Source of the DNA: Streptomyces althioticus
Lineage (GTDB): Bacteria; Actinomycetota; Actinomycetes; Streptomycetales; Streptomycetaceae
Assembly (NCBI GenBank): GCA_014649355.1
Contig: BMSW01000003.1
Location: 1 to 64,000 of the forward strand
Length of the DNA stretch: 64,000 nucleotides
Direction: 5' to 3'
The notes under the pieces were generated by a model. The model ran no database searches. It was not told the DNA's origin and worked only from the letters and a program-made list of their open reading frames with translations. A program made the translations under genes and the position numbers. Shown here piece after piece: positions 1-10,842 of this stretch (position 1 is its first letter; every line of letters starts with the position of its first letter).

Positions 1-219
1 CGCGGCCAGTTCCCGCAGCAGCCGCAGCGTCTCGTCGGTGACCAGATGCTTGGAGTAGTCGACGTACAGGTCACCGACGCGGAGGGTGTAGCCGGTGCCG
101 CGGTCCGGGTCGGCCTCGAACAGCTCGCGCAGCCGCACCTCGCCGAGCTCCTCACGGTGCTTGGCCAGTGCGGTCCACTCGGGCGTCTGGTTGAGCCTGC
201 TACGGCCGTCTGCGTTCAT
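1..219 (-). CDS. pgi: Glucose-6-phosphate isomerase, N-terminal fragment
   Basis: This is the first 73 codons of a gene that leaves the window at position 1. The product should interconvert glucose-6-phosphate and fructose-6-phosphate in the cytoplasm. The visible residues (LNQTPEWTALAKH, then FEADPDRGTGYTL and VDYSKHL) match the start of the PGI family, where the YSK segment is characteristic. The ATG at 219 is the only sensible start. The catalytic sugar isomerase domains lie outside the window. It fits the neighbourhood of tpiA, pgk and gap. A hairpin at 259-289 separates it from the RbpA-family gene upstream, so it probably has its own promoter. Confidence 0.9.
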   Translation of the reverse strand, partial: MNADGRSRLNQTPEWTALAKHREELGEVRLRELFEADPDRGTGYTLRVGDLYVDYSKHLVTDETLRLLRELAA

Positions 220-258
220 CTCGGACTTCAGCCTTCTTCCTTGGATGTCCCCGCTGTG

Positions 259-289
259 CCGACTGGTATCAACCTAATTGATCAGTCGG
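259..289 (-). terminator. Inverted repeat between rbpA-family gene and pgi
   Basis: Arms CCGACTG-gt-ATCAA (259-272) and TTGATCAGTCGG (278-289) pair perfectly apart from a two-base bulge, leaving the loop CCTAA. It lies 72 bases downstream of the rbpA-family stop and 40 bases upstream of the pgi start. It could end the upstream transcript or be an operator or leader element for pgi. The AT-rich inner arm is unusual for a Streptomyces terminator. Confidence 0.45.
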
Positions 290-360
290 GAGGAGGACGG
301 AAGAGTCCGGAGAGCGAACCGGCCGTGCGGCAGGCGGATGCGCCCGGGGCCTGCCCGGTA

Positions 361-696
361 CTAGATCTCGCCCCGCAGCTTGGCGAGCGCCTCGGCGAGG
401 ATCGCCTCGCCGTCCGCGTCGCTGCGCCGCTCGCGCACGTACGCGAGGTGCGTCTTGTAGGGCTCGGTGCGCGGCGGGTCCGGCGGGTTGTCGCGGTCCT
501 GCCCGGCAGGGAAGCCGCAGCGTGGGCAGTCCCACGTGTCGGGCACCTGCGCGTCGCTGGCGAAGCTCGGCTGTGTCTCGTGCCCGTTGGAGCACCAGAA
601 GGAGATGCGCAGCCGCGGCGCGGACTCGCCGCGCTCGGCCTCGCCCATCGGCCCCGCCCCGACCCGGCTTCCCCGGATCGCGTTGCCACTTGCCAC
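361..696 (-). CDS. rbpA: RbpA-family RNA polymerase-binding protein
   Basis: This is a 111-residue protein of the RbpA family, actinobacterial proteins that bind RNA polymerase and the principal sigma factors and help open-complex formation. Residues Cys35, His39, Cys57 and Cys60 (in WCSNGHE and CPRCG) form the structural zinc site. The N-terminal basic tail (IRGSRVGAG) and the C-terminal helix (HLAYVRERRSDADGEAIL) match the sigma-interacting parts of the family. The start is GTG at 696 with AGGGAG seven bases upstream. It is probably one of two RbpA-type genes in the genome, because the recalled S. coelicolor RbpA begins differently. It lies alone between secG and pgi. Confidence 0.85.
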   Translation of the reverse strand: MASGNAIRGSRVGAGPMGEAERGESAPRLRISFWCSNGHETQPSFASDAQVPDTWDCPRCGFPAGQDRDNPPDPPRTEPYKTHLAYVRERRSDADGEAILAEALAKLRGEI

Positions 697-908
697 GGTC
701 GTAACTCCCTGCGTAATGGTGCCGCGAAGCGAGTCGGCGTACCGCTTCGCTGCGAGCGCCTCAGTCTACGTAAGGCCCAACGCGCGTCCAGTGATAGGAG
801 TTACCTGTCTCCGCATCCAGACGCAAGCCCCATGATAGGCCGCGCTCGACGGCGCGTACCGAACATGGGGCGTTACGTGGGGAATGCGGGCGGATCGCGC
901 CGCGTGGG

Positions 909-1145
909 TCAGTTGTTCATCTTCATCGTGATGCCGAGCACCACGATGCACGCGAACCAGAGCAGACCGATCACGACCGTGATCCGGTCGAGGTTGCGCT
1001 CGGCGACCGAGGAGCCGCCGACGGACGACTGCATGCCACCACCGAACATGTCGGAGAGGCCGCCGCCCTTCCCCTTGTGCATCAGCACCAGCAGCATCAG
1101 CAGCAGGCTGAAGACGATCAGGGCGATGGAGAACCCCAGAACCAC
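909..1145 (-). CDS. secG: Preprotein translocase subunit SecG
   Basis: This is a 78-residue membrane protein. SecG is the small auxiliary subunit of the SecYEG channel and assists the SecA-driven export cycle. Two hydrophobic helices (about residues 2-22 and 54-74) flank a cytoplasmic loop containing HKGKGGGLSDMFGGG, the glycine-rich signature of the family. The chosen start is the GTG at 1145 (VLGFSIAL) because it gives the family's usual length; GAGGAAG lies 11 bases upstream. An upstream in-frame start would add a non-conserved extension. A strong terminator after tpiA (1249-1280) means secG needs its own promoter in 1146-1248. Confidence 0.93.
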   Translation of the reverse strand: MVLGFSIALIVFSLLLMLLVLMHKGKGGGLSDMFGGGMQSSVGGSSVAERNLDRITVVIGLLWFACIVVLGITMKMNN

Positions 1146-1248
1146 GGCTGGACCAACTTCCTCGGAAACGGATGGACGACACGGGGCCCAGCACGGGACT
1201 GGACCCCGCAAGAGTACGACGGATCGGCCCTGTGGCCTACTCCCGATC

Positions 1249-1280
1249 CCGGGGTGCGCCCGCGGGCGGACGCACCCCGG
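1249..1280 (-). terminator. Rho-independent-like terminator after tpiA
   Basis: A perfect 10-bp stem (CCGGGGTGCG at 1249-1258, CGCACCCCGG at 1271-1280) starts five bases after the tpiA stop codon. There is no T-run, as usual in Streptomyces. Confidence 0.75.
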
Positions 1281-1284
1281 CCGG

Positions 1285-2061
1285 TCACTGGTCGCGGAAG
1301 CGGATGATCTTGACGAACTCGTCGGCGTCCAGCGAGGCGCCGCCGACCAGGGCGCCGTCGATGTCGGCCTGCGCCATGATCTCGGCGACGTTGCCGGACT
1401 TCACGGAGCCGCCGTACTGGATGCGGACCTTGTCGGCCAGCTCCTGGGAGTACAGCTCGGCGAGCTTGCCGCGGATCGCCGCGCACACCTCCTGCGCGTC
1501 CTCGGCGCCGCAGACCTTGCCGGTGCCGATGGCCCACACGGGCTCGTAGGCGATCACGACGGACTCGGCCTGCTCGGCCGGGACGTCCTTCAGGCCGCCC
1601 TCGACCTGGGCGAGGGTGTGGGAGACGTGGTCGCCCGCCTCGCGGACCTCCAGCTCCTCACCGACGCACAGGATGGGGGTGATGCCGTGCTTGAAGGCGG
1701 CCTTGACCTTGGTGTTGACGACCTCGTCGGTCTCGGCGTGGTACTGCCGGCGCTCGGAGTGGCCGACCGCGACGTAGGTGCACTTCAGCTTGGCCAGCAT
1801 GGGGCCGGAGATCTCGCCGGTGTAGGCGCCGCCGTCATGGGCCGAGACGTCCTGGGCGCCGTACTTGATCTTCAGCTTGTCGCCGTCGACCAGGGTCTGC
1901 ACGGAGCGCAGGTCGGTGAACGGCGGCAGGACGGCGACCTCGACGGCCTCGTAGTCCTTGTCGGCCAGGGCGAAGGCGAGCTTCTGGACGTGGGCGATGG
2001 CCTCGAGGTGGTTGAGGTTCATCTTCCAGTTGCCCGCCATCAGCGGCGTACGGGTGGTCAT
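1285..2061 (-). CDS. tpiA: Triosephosphate isomerase
   Basis: This 258-residue cytoplasmic enzyme interconverts dihydroxyacetone phosphate and glyceraldehyde-3-phosphate. Visible family signatures are AGNWKMN near the N-terminus (phosphate-binding Lys), GHSERR with the electrophilic His near residue 100, [12 protein letters not shown] with the catalytic Glu near residue 172, and the phosphate loop YGGSVKSGN. The length is normal for a TIM barrel. It lies six bases downstream of the pgk stop and is surely cotranscribed with pgk. Transcription ends at the hairpin just after its stop. Confidence 0.98.
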   Translation of the reverse strand: MTTRTPLMAGNWKMNLNHLEAIAHVQKLAFALADKDYEAVEVAVLPPFTDLRSVQTLVDGDKLKIKYGAQDVSAHDGGAYTGEISGPMLAKLKCTYVAVGHSERRQYHAETDEVVNTKVKAAFKHGITPILCVGEELEVREAGDHVSHTLAQVEGGLKDVPAEQAESVVIAYEPVWAIGTGKVCGAEDAQEVCAAIRGKLAELYSQELADKVRIQYGGSVKSGNVAEIMAQADIDGALVGGASLDADEFVKIIRFRDQ

Positions 2062-2067
2062 TGAGGG

Positions 2068-3279
2068 TCAGTCCTCCAGTGCTGCGAGGCCGGGGAGCGT
2101 CTTGCCCTCGAGGTATTCGAGGGAGGCGCCGCCGCCGGTCGAGATGTGGCCGAATGCCTGCTCGTCGAAGCCCAGGGTACGGACCGCGGCGGCGGAGTCC
2201 CCGCCGCCGACCACGGTGAAGCCCGGGGAGTCGAGGAGGGCCTGGGCGACCGCCTTGGTGCCCTCGGCGTAGTCGGGGTGCTCGAAGACGCCCATGGGGC
2301 CGTTCCAGAAGACGGTGGCGGCGTCGGCGAGCTTCGAGGCGTAGAGCTTGCGGGTCTCCGGGCCGATGTCCAGGCCCAGGGTGCCGGCCGGGATGGCGTT
2401 CACGGCGACGGTGGCGGGGTTGCCCGGCGTCTTGGCCTTCATGTCGGGGAACTCCGGCGCGACGAGCGTGTCGACCGGCACCACCAGCTCCACGCCGTTC
2501 TTCTCGGCCCGCTCCAGGTACTCCTGGACGGCCGGGATCTGGTCCTCCTGGAGCAGGGACGAGCCGACCTCGTGGCCCTGGGCCTTGAGGAAGGTGTACG
2601 CCATGCCGCCGCCGATGAGGATGCGGTCGGCCTTGCCGAGCAGCTGGTCGATGACGGCCAGCTTGTCGGAGACCTTGGCGCCGCCGAGGGCGACCACGTA
2701 GGGCCGCTTGACGTCGTCGGTGAGCTTCCTCAGCACGCCGACCTCGGTGGCGATGAGGTAACCGGCGTAGTGCGGCAGGCGGGCCGGGAGGTCGAAGACC
2801 GAGGCGTGCTTGCGGTGCACAGCGCCGAAGCCGTCGCCGACGTAGACGTCGGCGAGGGCGGCGAGCCGGTCGGCGAAGGCGCCGCGCTCGGCGTCGTCCT
2901 TGCTCGTCTCGCCGGCGTTGAAGCGCAGGTTCTCGACGACAGCGACCTGGCCGTCGGCGAGGCCGGCGACGGTCGAGGAGGCGGACTCGCCGACCGTGTC
3001 GGTGGCGAACGCGACGTCGGCGCCGAGCAGTTCGCCGAGGCGCGTGGCGGCCGGGGCGAGCGAGAAGGCGGGGTCCGGGGCGCCCTTGGGGCGGCCCAGG
3101 TGCGAGGCGACGACCACCCGGGCGCCCGCGTCGGCGAGCGCCTTGACGGTGGGCACCACGGCGCGGATGCGGCCGTCGTCGGTGATGGTGGTGCCGTCCA
3201 GCGGCACGTTGAGGTCGGCGCGGACGAAGACCCGCTTGCCCGCGACGCCTTCGGAGAGGAGTTCGTCGATCGTCTTCAT
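2068..3279 (-). CDS. pgk: Phosphoglycerate kinase
   Basis: This 403-residue enzyme transfers the acyl phosphate of 1,3-bisphosphoglycerate to ADP. The signature [13 protein letters not shown] is near the N-terminus, followed by [10 protein letters not shown], and the nucleotide-binding GGGDSAAAV is near the C-terminus. The ATG at 3279 is preceded by GGGAGCCCCT. It forms a two-gene unit with tpiA. A terminator after gap at 3370-3409 shows that pgk has a separate promoter in 3280-3369, where CTCGTGATCG occurs twice in direct tandem (3321-3340). Confidence 0.98.
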   Translation of the reverse strand: MKTIDELLSEGVAGKRVFVRADLNVPLDGTTITDDGRIRAVVPTVKALADAGARVVVASHLGRPKGAPDPAFSLAPAATRLGELLGADVAFATDTVGESASSTVAGLADGQVAVVENLRFNAGETSKDDAERGAFADRLAALADVYVGDGFGAVHRKHASVFDLPARLPHYAGYLIATEVGVLRKLTDDVKRPYVVALGGAKVSDKLAVIDQLLGKADRILIGGGMAYTFLKAQGHEVGSSLLQEDQIPAVQEYLERAEKNGVELVVPVDTLVAPEFPDMKAKTPGNPATVAVNAIPAGTLGLDIGPETRKLYASKLADAATVFWNGPMGVFEHPDYAEGTKAVAQALLDSPGFTVVGGGDSAAAVRTLGFDEQAFGHISTGGGASLEYLEGKTLPGLAALED

Positions 3280-3369
3280 AGGGGCTCCCTGTCAGAGCAA
3301 CGTGTTCAGCGACCTGTTCGCTCGTGATCGCTCGTGATCGAAAGAGGGCGACCGTTCCGATACGTGCGT

Positions 3370-3409
3370 CAGGGCTCGGACGGCGCGTCGTCGCACCGTC
3401 CGAGCCCTG
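3370..3409 (-). terminator. Terminator after gap
   Basis: A perfect 14-bp stem (CAGGGCTCGGACGG at 3370-3383 and its complement at 3396-3409, loop of 12) lies 28 bases after the gap stop codon. It separates gap from pgk-tpiA. Confidence 0.8.
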
Positions 3410-3437
3410 CACTCATATCAGGCCGTCCGCTCCGCGA

Positions 3438-4670
<1,233 letters not shown>

Positions 4671-7625
4671 TCACCCGCGGACGGCGGCCAGCGCCTTCCT
4701 CAGCAGGGCCGCCCGGTCGGCCGCCGACGTGAGGTGTTCCAGTCCGAACCCCAGCAGCACGGTGTCCCCGGTGGTGACCGCCGCGTAGGTCCGGAACAGC
4801 TCGCCGGTGCGAGTCCAGTCCTTCAGGACGGCCGGGCTGCCCGGGGGCGGCCCGGAGGCCGACCAGGCGCCCAGGGACTCCTCGAACCCCTCGGTCTCGG
4901 TGACCGTCCCGCCCACGACCAGGGAGGCCTCGTCGGCGAGGACGCCCCGGCCGCCGCTGCCCGGGTCGGTGACGTAGGCGACCGACACCTCGGCCGTCCG
5001 GCCCGCGTAGGCGCTCAGGTCGAACTCCACCTGCTGCCAGCCGCCGGAGGACCCGGTGAGGGCGTTCCACGCGCCGGTGGTGCCGGTGGCGGCGCAGCCG
5101 TCGTCGCCGAGCGTCAGGTAGTGCTCCAGCCAGGGGTGCCCGGCGATGTAGAACCCGGCCGCGCACTCGGCGGGCACGGTGGCGCGGGTCGCGCCGCCCG
5201 CCTCGGGCAGGGTCGTCCAGTCGTCGCCGCCGGCGGTGCGCGCCTCGACGATCACGTTGTCGTACCCCGGCTCGGTGTCCCACAGCAGGCGGGTGCGCAG
5301 CGTGGGCCGCTCGGCGGCGGTGACACCGGTGAGGTCGACGGTGCGGGTGAGGCGCTTGTAGCCGTCGTCGGTGTGCACGGCGGCCGCCATGGCGGAGCCC
5401 GCGTAGGGCCCGTACGGGTTGACCGTGCCGGTGAACGACCCGGCGCCGGCGCTCGCGAACTGCGGGTACGCGGCGGGCGGCAGCTCGTCGGAGGTGAGGG
5501 CGAAGCTGCCGGGCCGGTCGAGCGGGTTCCCGGGCGCGTCGCCGAGCGGCCCGCCGGTGCCGGCGAGTCGTCCGGCGCCCGTGAACGCGGTGGCTCCGGA
5601 GGTGGCGGTGCGCGAGTAGGCGCCCAGGTAGTACTGGCCGAAGTCGTCGGACAGGACGCCGTCGCCGAGGTCGACACTGCCGCCTGCCTGCTCGCCCGCC
5701 TCGATCAGCCGGCCGCCCTCGTTGAGGTAGGCACGCAGCTGGAGCTGGGTGGCGACGCCCGGGACGGCCGCCCCGGTGTGGTGGACGACGGTGCGGAAGT
5801 GGCTCAGCACCCCGAGCGCGTCCGGCGCGCCCTTCTCGGCCACGTCCCAGACGGCGGCGCTGCGCCCGTTCGCCCGCAGCGCGTCGACGTACGTCTTCGT
5901 GGCCGTGGCCTTCGCGCCCTCCTCGGACACGACGAGGACGTCCGCGCGGGGCCGCTGCGCCACGGTGTAGGTGAAGGGCCGGCTCGACGCCTTCTTGCCG
6001 CCGCGGGCCTTGCCGGTGAACCACACCTCGACCCGGTCGCCGGGCCGGGCGTGCCGGACCTTCGCGCGGTACTCGTCGAAGTAGAGGTCGTCCTCGCCGC
6101 CGTAGCGCTCGCCGCCCCGCCAGGGCCTGAGGTCCGCGCTGTGGGTGCGGCCGCCGTTCACCCGGTACCGCAGTTCCTTGTCGCGCACCGACTTGCGGGC
6201 GACGACGGAAACCTCCTGGTCCTCACCGCGCGCGTAGGACGTCGTGAAGGCCGCCGGGGTGAAGTCCGCGGCCTCCAGGCCGACCGCGGAGGACGGCCGG
6301 TCGGGGTGCGCGGCGGACTCGGCGACGGAGAGCGCGAACGGGACGTTCTTGGCGAACTCCTGCTGGATCAGCTTCTCGTCGTCCGGGAAGGTGAAGATCG
6401 AGCGGCAGTCGCCGGGCTCCCAGGCGTCGTCGGGGTCGTACGCCGAGGCCGTCTGGCAGGTCGACATCTCCGGGGTGAACATCGCCATGCCGTTGACGTT
6501 GGCCGCGTGCCCGTCGGCCTCGCCGTTGGTGGTGTACAGCTCGGAGGAGAGCTGCGGGTGGTATCCGGGGATCGCCGAGTTGTCCGGCGTGCCCGCGAGC
6601 GCCTTGTACAGCACGTCGTCGGGGGTCGGCGTGGCCACCTGCCAGCCGACGCCGTAGAGCAGCAGCTCGGCGGCGGAGTGGTAGTTGATCCCGTAGGTGA
6701 AGCCGATGCGTTTCTGGAAGGCGTCGATGGCCTTGGTCTCGGGCTCGGAGCCCGGGGAGGCGCCCCGGTAGGTCTGGCTGGAGGGGCTGGGCGAAGAGCC
6801 CTCGTCGTCGTAACCCCACTTGTAGGGGAAGTTCCGGTTGAGGTCGACGCCGTCGCCGGAGCCGATCTTCCCGTCGCCGTCGACGTCCCGCAGGTTCTTG
6901 CGCCACAGGCGGTTGGCGTCGTCGGCGAAGGTGTGGTCGTAGCCGTCGGGGTTGGCGGAGAGGACGAACCACAGCTCGGTGGTGTCGACGATCCTCTTGA
7001 TCCGCTTGTCGGTGCGGTAGCGGTCCAGGTAGTGGTGCATCAGCCGGCGGGTCATCTCCGGCGTGATCCACTCACGGGCGTGCTGGTTGGCCATGTAGAG
7101 GACGGCCGGCCTGGAGCCGTCCTTCTTCGTGCGGGCCTGCTTGGTGAGCTTCAGGGCGAGGATGTCCTTGCCCTGGATCGTCTTTCCGATGGAGACGACC
7201 TTGGTGAGGGAGGGGTTGCGCTGCGCGGTGCGCAGGATCTCCTCCCGGAGGCCGCCCGCGCCGCTGTACGGCCGGAACACGCCCTCGGCCGCGTCCGCCA
7301 CGCGCTTCTCCGCCCGCGAGGGAAGCGTGTGCTCGGTGAGGTCGACGCCCTGCTTCTCCAGCTTCCGGGCCTGTCCCTCGGTGAGGTACACCTCGACGGC
7401 GGCCGTGCCCCGTCCGGGCACCCGCTCGCCGAGTTCGTGGCCGTCCTGACCCGCCGCCAGCAGCAGGGGTACCTGCTGCCGTGTGACGTCGGCCTGGTAG
7501 ACCTTGACCTCGCCGGGATCGCCGGACGAGGGCGGTGCGGGTTGCGCCTGGGCGACAGGTGCGAAGCCGGCTCCGCCGAGCAGGAGCGTGCCGACAGCGA
7601 GGATCGATCTCGCTCTTCGTCTCAT
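4671..7625 (-). CDS. Secreted zinc carboxypeptidase (M14) with C-terminal extension
   Basis: This is a 984-residue exported protease. A Sec signal peptide (MRRRAR, hydrophobic core, AQAQ cleavage region) covers residues 1-28. The M14 domain spans roughly residues 110-440, with zinc ligands in QHAREW near residue 181 and in NYHSAA, substrate-binding NPDGYDH and DLNRNFPYKWG, and a Glu-containing FTPEMST. The remaining 500 residues hold a Rossmann-like segment and a beta-rich domain (TLPEAGG, LGDDGC, WQQVEFDLSAYAG) resembling the accessory region of immune-inhibitor-A-type metalloproteases. That resemblance is recalled. The ATG at 7625 has AGGGGGG eight bases upstream. Monocistronic, with its own terminator. 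Confidence 0.92.
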   Translation of the reverse strand: MRRRARSILAVGTLLLGGAGFAPVAQAQPAPPSSGDPGEVKVYQADVTRQQVPLLLAAGQDGHELGERVPGRGTAAVEVYLTEGQARKLEKQGVDLTEHTLPSRAEKRVADAAEGVFRPYSGAGGLREEILRTAQRNPSLTKVVSIGKTIQGKDILALKLTKQARTKKDGSRPAVLYMANQHAREWITPEMTRRLMHHYLDRYRTDKRIKRIVDTTELWFVLSANPDGYDHTFADDANRLWRKNLRDVDGDGKIGSGDGVDLNRNFPYKWGYDDEGSSPSPSSQTYRGASPGSEPETKAIDAFQKRIGFTYGINYHSAAELLLYGVGWQVATPTPDDVLYKALAGTPDNSAIPGYHPQLSSELYTTNGEADGHAANVNGMAMFTPEMSTCQTASAYDPDDAWEPGDCRSIFTFPDDEKLIQQEFAKNVPFALSVAESAAHPDRPSSAVGLEAADFTPAAFTTSYARGEDQEVSVVARKSVRDKELRYRVNGGRTHSADLRPWRGGERYGGEDDLYFDEYRAKVRHARPGDRVEVWFTGKARGGKKASSRPFTYTVAQRPRADVLVVSEEGAKATATKTYVDALRANGRSAAVWDVAEKGAPDALGVLSHFRTVVHHTGAAVPGVATQLQLRAYLNEGGRLIEAGEQAGGSVDLGDGVLSDDFGQYYLGAYSRTATSGATAFTGAGRLAGTGGPLGDAPGNPLDRPGSFALTSDELPPAAYPQFASAGAGSFTGTVNPYGPYAGSAMAAAVHTDDGYKRLTRTVDLTGVTAAERPTLRTRLLWDTEPGYDNVIVEARTAGGDDWTTLPEAGGATRATVPAECAAGFYIAGHPWLEHYLTLGDDGCAATGTTGAWNALTGSSGGWQQVEFDLSAYAGRTAEVSVAYVTDPGSGGRGVLADEASLVVGGTVTETEGFEESLGAWSASGPPPGSPAVLKDWTRTGELFRTYAAVTTGDTVLLGFGLEHLTSAADRAALLRKALAAVRG

Positions 7626-7720
7626 GAGCCCCCCTGAAAGAGGTCCGCCACGGCGGCGAACAGATGCCAGGCTCATGACACAACATGATCGAGTCAAGGG
7701 CGCCGCCACGACACAGGAAA

Positions 7721-7755
7721 CCGGCGCCGGTCACCCAAGTGGGCGACGGCGCCGG
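7721..7755 (-). terminator. Terminator after whiA
   Basis: An extended near-perfect stem pairs CCGGCGCCGGTCACCCA (7721-7737) with TGGGCGACGGCGCCGG (7740-7755), about 50 bases beyond the whiA stop. It ends the uvrC-rapZ-yvcK-whiA transcript. Confidence 0.75.
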
Positions 7756-7802
7756 TGTTCTGATCAGGCGTCAGGTGAAGCAGGTGAACTCGTGACCGGG
7801 CG

Positions 7803-8792
7803 TCAGACGCCGATCTTGTCGTCCAGTTCCTCGCTGAGGTTGGCCTCCGTGCCCGGGATGCCGAGGTCCTGGGCGCGCTTGTCGGCCATGGCCAGCAGCC
7901 GGCGGATGCGTCCGGCCACCGCGTCCTTGGTGAGCGGCGGGTCGGCGAGCGCGCCCAGCTCCTCCAGGGAGGCCTGCTTGTGCTCCATGCGCAGCCGGCC
8001 TGCCGCGGCGAGGTGCTCGGGCACGTCGTCCGCAAGGATCTCCAGCGCGCGCTGCACCCGGGCGCCGGCGGCGACCGCCGCGCGGGCGGAACGGCGCAGG
8101 TTGGCGTCGTCGAAGTTGGCCAGCCGGTTCGCCGTGGCCCGCACCTCGCGGCGCATCCGGCGTTCCTCCCAGGCCAGCACCGACTCGTGCGCGCCGAGCC
8201 GGGTGAGCAGCGCGCCGATCGCGTCGCCGTCCCGGACGACCACGCGGTCCACGCCGCGCACCTCACGCGCCTTGGCGGCGATGTGCAGCCGGCGGGCGGC
8301 ACCCACCAGGGCGAGCGCGGCCTCGGGGCCGGGGCAGGTCACCTCCAGGGAGGAGGAGCGGCCGGGCTCGGTGAGGGAGCCGTGCGCGAGGAAGGCGCCC
8401 CGCCAGGCGGCCTCGGCGTCGCAGGTGGCCCCCGAGACCACCTGCGGGGGGAGGCCGCGGATCGGGCGGCCCCGGCCGTCCACCAGGCCGGTCTGACGGG
8501 CGAGCTGGTCACCGCCCGCGACCACCCGCACCACGTAGCGCGAGCCGCGGCGCAGTCCGCCCGGCGCCATCACGATCAGTTCGGAGCTGTGGCCGAAGAT
8601 CTCCAGGATGTCCCGCTTGAGCCGCCGGGCGGCCATGGCGGTGTCCAGCTCCGCCTCGATCACGATGCGCCCGCTGACCAGGTGGAGGCCGCCGGCGAAC
8701 CGCAGAATGGCGGAGACCTCCGCCTTCCTGCAGCAGGTACGGGTGACGGGGAGCCGGCTGATCTCGTCCTTCACCGCTGCCGTCATCGCCAT
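7803..8792 (-). CDS. whiA: Sporulation transcription regulator WhiA
   Basis: This 329-residue DNA-binding protein is required in Streptomyces for aerial hyphae to stop growing and septate, acting with WhiB. The N-terminal half has a degenerate LAGLIDADG homing-endonuclease fold ([32 protein letters not shown]). The C-terminal part is a sigma-region-4-like helix-turn-helix ([22 protein letters not shown]). The ATG at 8792 overlaps the end of yvcK by 10 bases, so the two are translationally coupled. Length and order after uvrC, rapZ and yvcK are typical of actinobacteria. Confidence 0.97.
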   Translation of the reverse strand: MAMTAAVKDEISRLPVTRTCCRKAEVSAILRFAGGLHLVSGRIVIEAELDTAMAARRLKRDILEIFGHSSELIVMAPGGLRRGSRYVVRVVAGGDQLARQTGLVDGRGRPIRGLPPQVVSGATCDAEAAWRGAFLAHGSLTEPGRSSSLEVTCPGPEAALALVGAARRLHIAAKAREVRGVDRVVVRDGDAIGALLTRLGAHESVLAWEERRMRREVRATANRLANFDDANLRRSARAAVAAGARVQRALEILADDVPEHLAAAGRLRMEHKQASLEELGALADPPLTKDAVAGRIRRLLAMADKRAQDLGIPGTEANLSEELDDKIGV

Positions 8793-9850
8793 GGGCCGAT
8801 CCTTCCATGCATCCGAAAAATACGGTCGTACGCGGCGGCCAACAGCTCCGGGTCGTGCCGGGGGCTTCCGTCGGGCCGGGCCACGGGGGCCAGCTCGACC
8901 GCGGCGCCGAACCGCTTGGCGGCATCGGTCAGCAAGTCGCGGTCGGGCACGGCGGCCTCGTCGGCCAGCACCACGTCCAGGGCGAGTTTAGGGGCGTGTC
9001 GCCCCAAAACCTCCAAATGACGCTGCGGGGAGAAGCCCTCGGTTTCTCCGGGCTGCGGGGCGAGGTTCAGCGAGAGTACCCGCCGGGCCTTCGTCTCGAC
9101 GAGGGCGTCCAGCAGCTCGGGGACCAGCAGGTGCGGGATCACCGAGGAGAACCAGGAGCCGGGCCCGAGCACCACCCAGTCGGCGTCCAGCACCGCCGCG
9201 ACCGCCTCGGGCACGGCCGGCGGGTCGTTCGGCACGAGGTGCACGGACTGCACCTCACCGGGGGTGAGGGCGACGGTGGCCTGGCCGCGCACGGTGTCGA
9301 TGTCGTCGGGGCGCTCCGGGTCGTGCCCCTTGACCAGCGCCTGGAGCTCCAGCGGCACGGCGGACATGGGCAGCACCCGGCCGTGCGCGCCGAGCAGCCG
9401 GCCCACCAGGTCCAGCGCCTGGACGTGGTCGCCGAGCTGCTCCCACAGGGCGACGATCAGCAGGTTGCCGACCGCGTGCTCGTGCAGGTCGCCCTTGGAC
9501 TGGAAGCGGTGCTGGATGACACGCGCCCAGGTCTGCCCCCAGTCGTCGTCCCCGCACAGCGCGGCCAGCGCTTTGCGCAGGTCGCCGGGGGGCAGCACGC
9601 CCAGTTCGTCGCGCAGGCGGCCGCTGGAGCCGCCGTCGTCGGCGACGGTCACCACGGCCGTGAGGTCGCCGGTGATCCGGCGCAGGGCGGCGAGCGACGC
9701 GGACAGGCCCATGCCGCCGCCGAGGGCGACGACCTTGGGCTGGGTCCCCCGGCGGCGCGGGCGTCCGCCGCGCGTCTCGGCCGGCCGGGCGGCGCGGCCC
9801 TCGGGGACGGCCCTGCGCAGCCGGCTCAGCCGCGGAGTACGTCGTGTCAT
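8783..9850 (-). CDS. yvcK: YvcK-family gluconeogenesis factor
   Basis: This 355-residue cytoplasmic protein belongs to the YvcK/CofD-like family, which binds UDP-sugars and in other bacteria is needed for growth on gluconeogenic carbon and for cell shape. The glycine-rich [13 protein letters not shown] near residue 42 is the nucleotide-sugar loop. [13 protein letters not shown] and the HAVGNLL segment are also family signatures. The first 35 residues are Arg/Pro-rich and not part of the conserved fold. The ATG at 9850 overlaps the rapZ stop by four bases (ATGA). The gene sits in the conserved uvrC-rapZ-yvcK-whiA operon. Confidence 0.95.
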   Translation of the reverse strand: MTRRTPRLSRLRRAVPEGRAARPAETRGGRPRRRGTQPKVVALGGGMGLSASLAALRRITGDLTAVVTVADDGGSSGRLRDELGVLPPGDLRKALAALCGDDDWGQTWARVIQHRFQSKGDLHEHAVGNLLIVALWEQLGDHVQALDLVGRLLGAHGRVLPMSAVPLELQALVKGHDPERPDDIDTVRGQATVALTPGEVQSVHLVPNDPPAVPEAVAAVLDADWVVLGPGSWFSSVIPHLLVPELLDALVETKARRVLSLNLAPQPGETEGFSPQRHLEVLGRHAPKLALDVVLADEAAVPDRDLLTDAAKRFGAAVELAPVARPDGSPRHDPELLAAAYDRIFRMHGRIGPWR

Positions 9851-10842
9851 TCCCGTCCCATGTCCCGGTGGACGACCACCGTCTCCACGCCCTCGGCGGC
9901 GAGCCGGGCGGCGAGCTTCTCCGACATGGCGACCGAGCGGTGCTTGCCGCCCGTGCAGCCGACCGCGATGGTCACATAGCGCTTGCCCTCACGGCGGTAG
10001 CCCGCGGCGACCATGCGCAGCAGCTCCGCGTACCGGTCGAGGAACTCCTTGGCGCCGGGCTGGTTGAAGACGTACGACGCCACCTCCTCGTTGAGGCCGG
10101 TGTAGGGGCGCAGCTCCGGGATCCAGTGCGGGTTGGGCAGGAACCGCATGTCCACGACCAGGTCGGCGTCGACCGGCAGGCCGTACTTGAAGCCGAACGA
10201 CATCACGGTGGCCCGCAGCTCGGGCTCCTCCTCGCCGGCGAACTGCGCGTGCATCTTCGCGCGCAGCTCGTGGACGTTGAGCCCGGAGGTGTCGATCACC
10301 AGGTCGGCGTCGCCGCGCAGCTCGCGCAGCAGTTCCCGCTCGGCGGCGATGCCGTCGACGATCCGGCCGTCGCCCTGGAGGGGGTGCGGGCGGCGCACCG
10401 ACTCGAAGCGGCGCACCAGGGCGTCGTCGGAGGACTCCAGAAAGACCGTGCGACGGGTGACCCCGCGCGCGTCGAGGTCGGCGAGGGACTCGCGCAGATT
10501 GTCGAAGAAGCGCCGGCCGCGGACGTCGACGACGACCGCGATCCGCGCCACGTTCCCCTGGGAGCGCGCGCCGAGCTCCACCATGGTGGGGATGAGCGCG
10601 GGCGGCAGGTTGTCCACGACGAACCAGCCGAGGTCCTCCAGACACTTCGCGGCCGTCGACCGGCCCGCCCCGGACATCCCGGAAATGATCACCAGCTCGG
10701 GGATGCCCGCCTCGGGCACCCCGCCGTTGTCCTTGCCCGTCTTCACCTGTGCTCCGTTGTCCTGCCGGACGCCGACGCGGCCCGTGGCCCCGTCCGCCTG
10801 CTGTGCCGCCCGGTCCCCGGGCCCTGTCCCGTGCTCGGTCAT
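9847..10842 (-). CDS. rapZ: RNase adapter protein RapZ-family P-loop nucleotidase
   Basis: This is a 331-residue protein of the RapZ (YvcJ) family. In E. coli RapZ binds a small RNA and directs RNase E. The role in Streptomyces is not established. The Walker A motif is [10 protein letters not shown] near residue 55. The C-terminal domain has [10 protein letters not shown] and [12 protein letters not shown], both diagnostic. About 45 N-terminal residues are low-complexity and likely disordered. The gene overlaps uvrC upstream and yvcK downstream by four bases each, implying translational coupling. Confidence 0.94.
   Translation of the reverse strand: MTEHGTGPGDRAAQQADGATGRVGVRQDNGAQVKTGKDNGGVPEAGIPELVIISGMSGAGRSTAAKCLEDLGWFVVDNLPPALIPTMVELGARSQGNVARIAVVVDVRGRRFFDNLRESLADLDARGVTRRTVFLESSDDALVRRFESVRRPHPLQGDGRIVDGIAAERELLRELRGDADLVIDTSGLNVHELRAKMHAQFAGEEEPELRATVMSFGFKYGLPVDADLVVDMRFLPNPHWIPELRPYTGLNEEVASYVFNQPGAKEFLDRYAELLRMVAAGYRREGKRYVTIAVGCTGGKHRSVAMSEKLAARLAAEGVETVVVHRDMGRE

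Noticed and set aside
46..2064. 672-codon plus-strand open frame across the 5' end of pgi, secG and tpiA
   Set aside because: It is antisense to well-identified genes and is composed of Gly/Val/Arg-rich GC-driven sequence with no domain.
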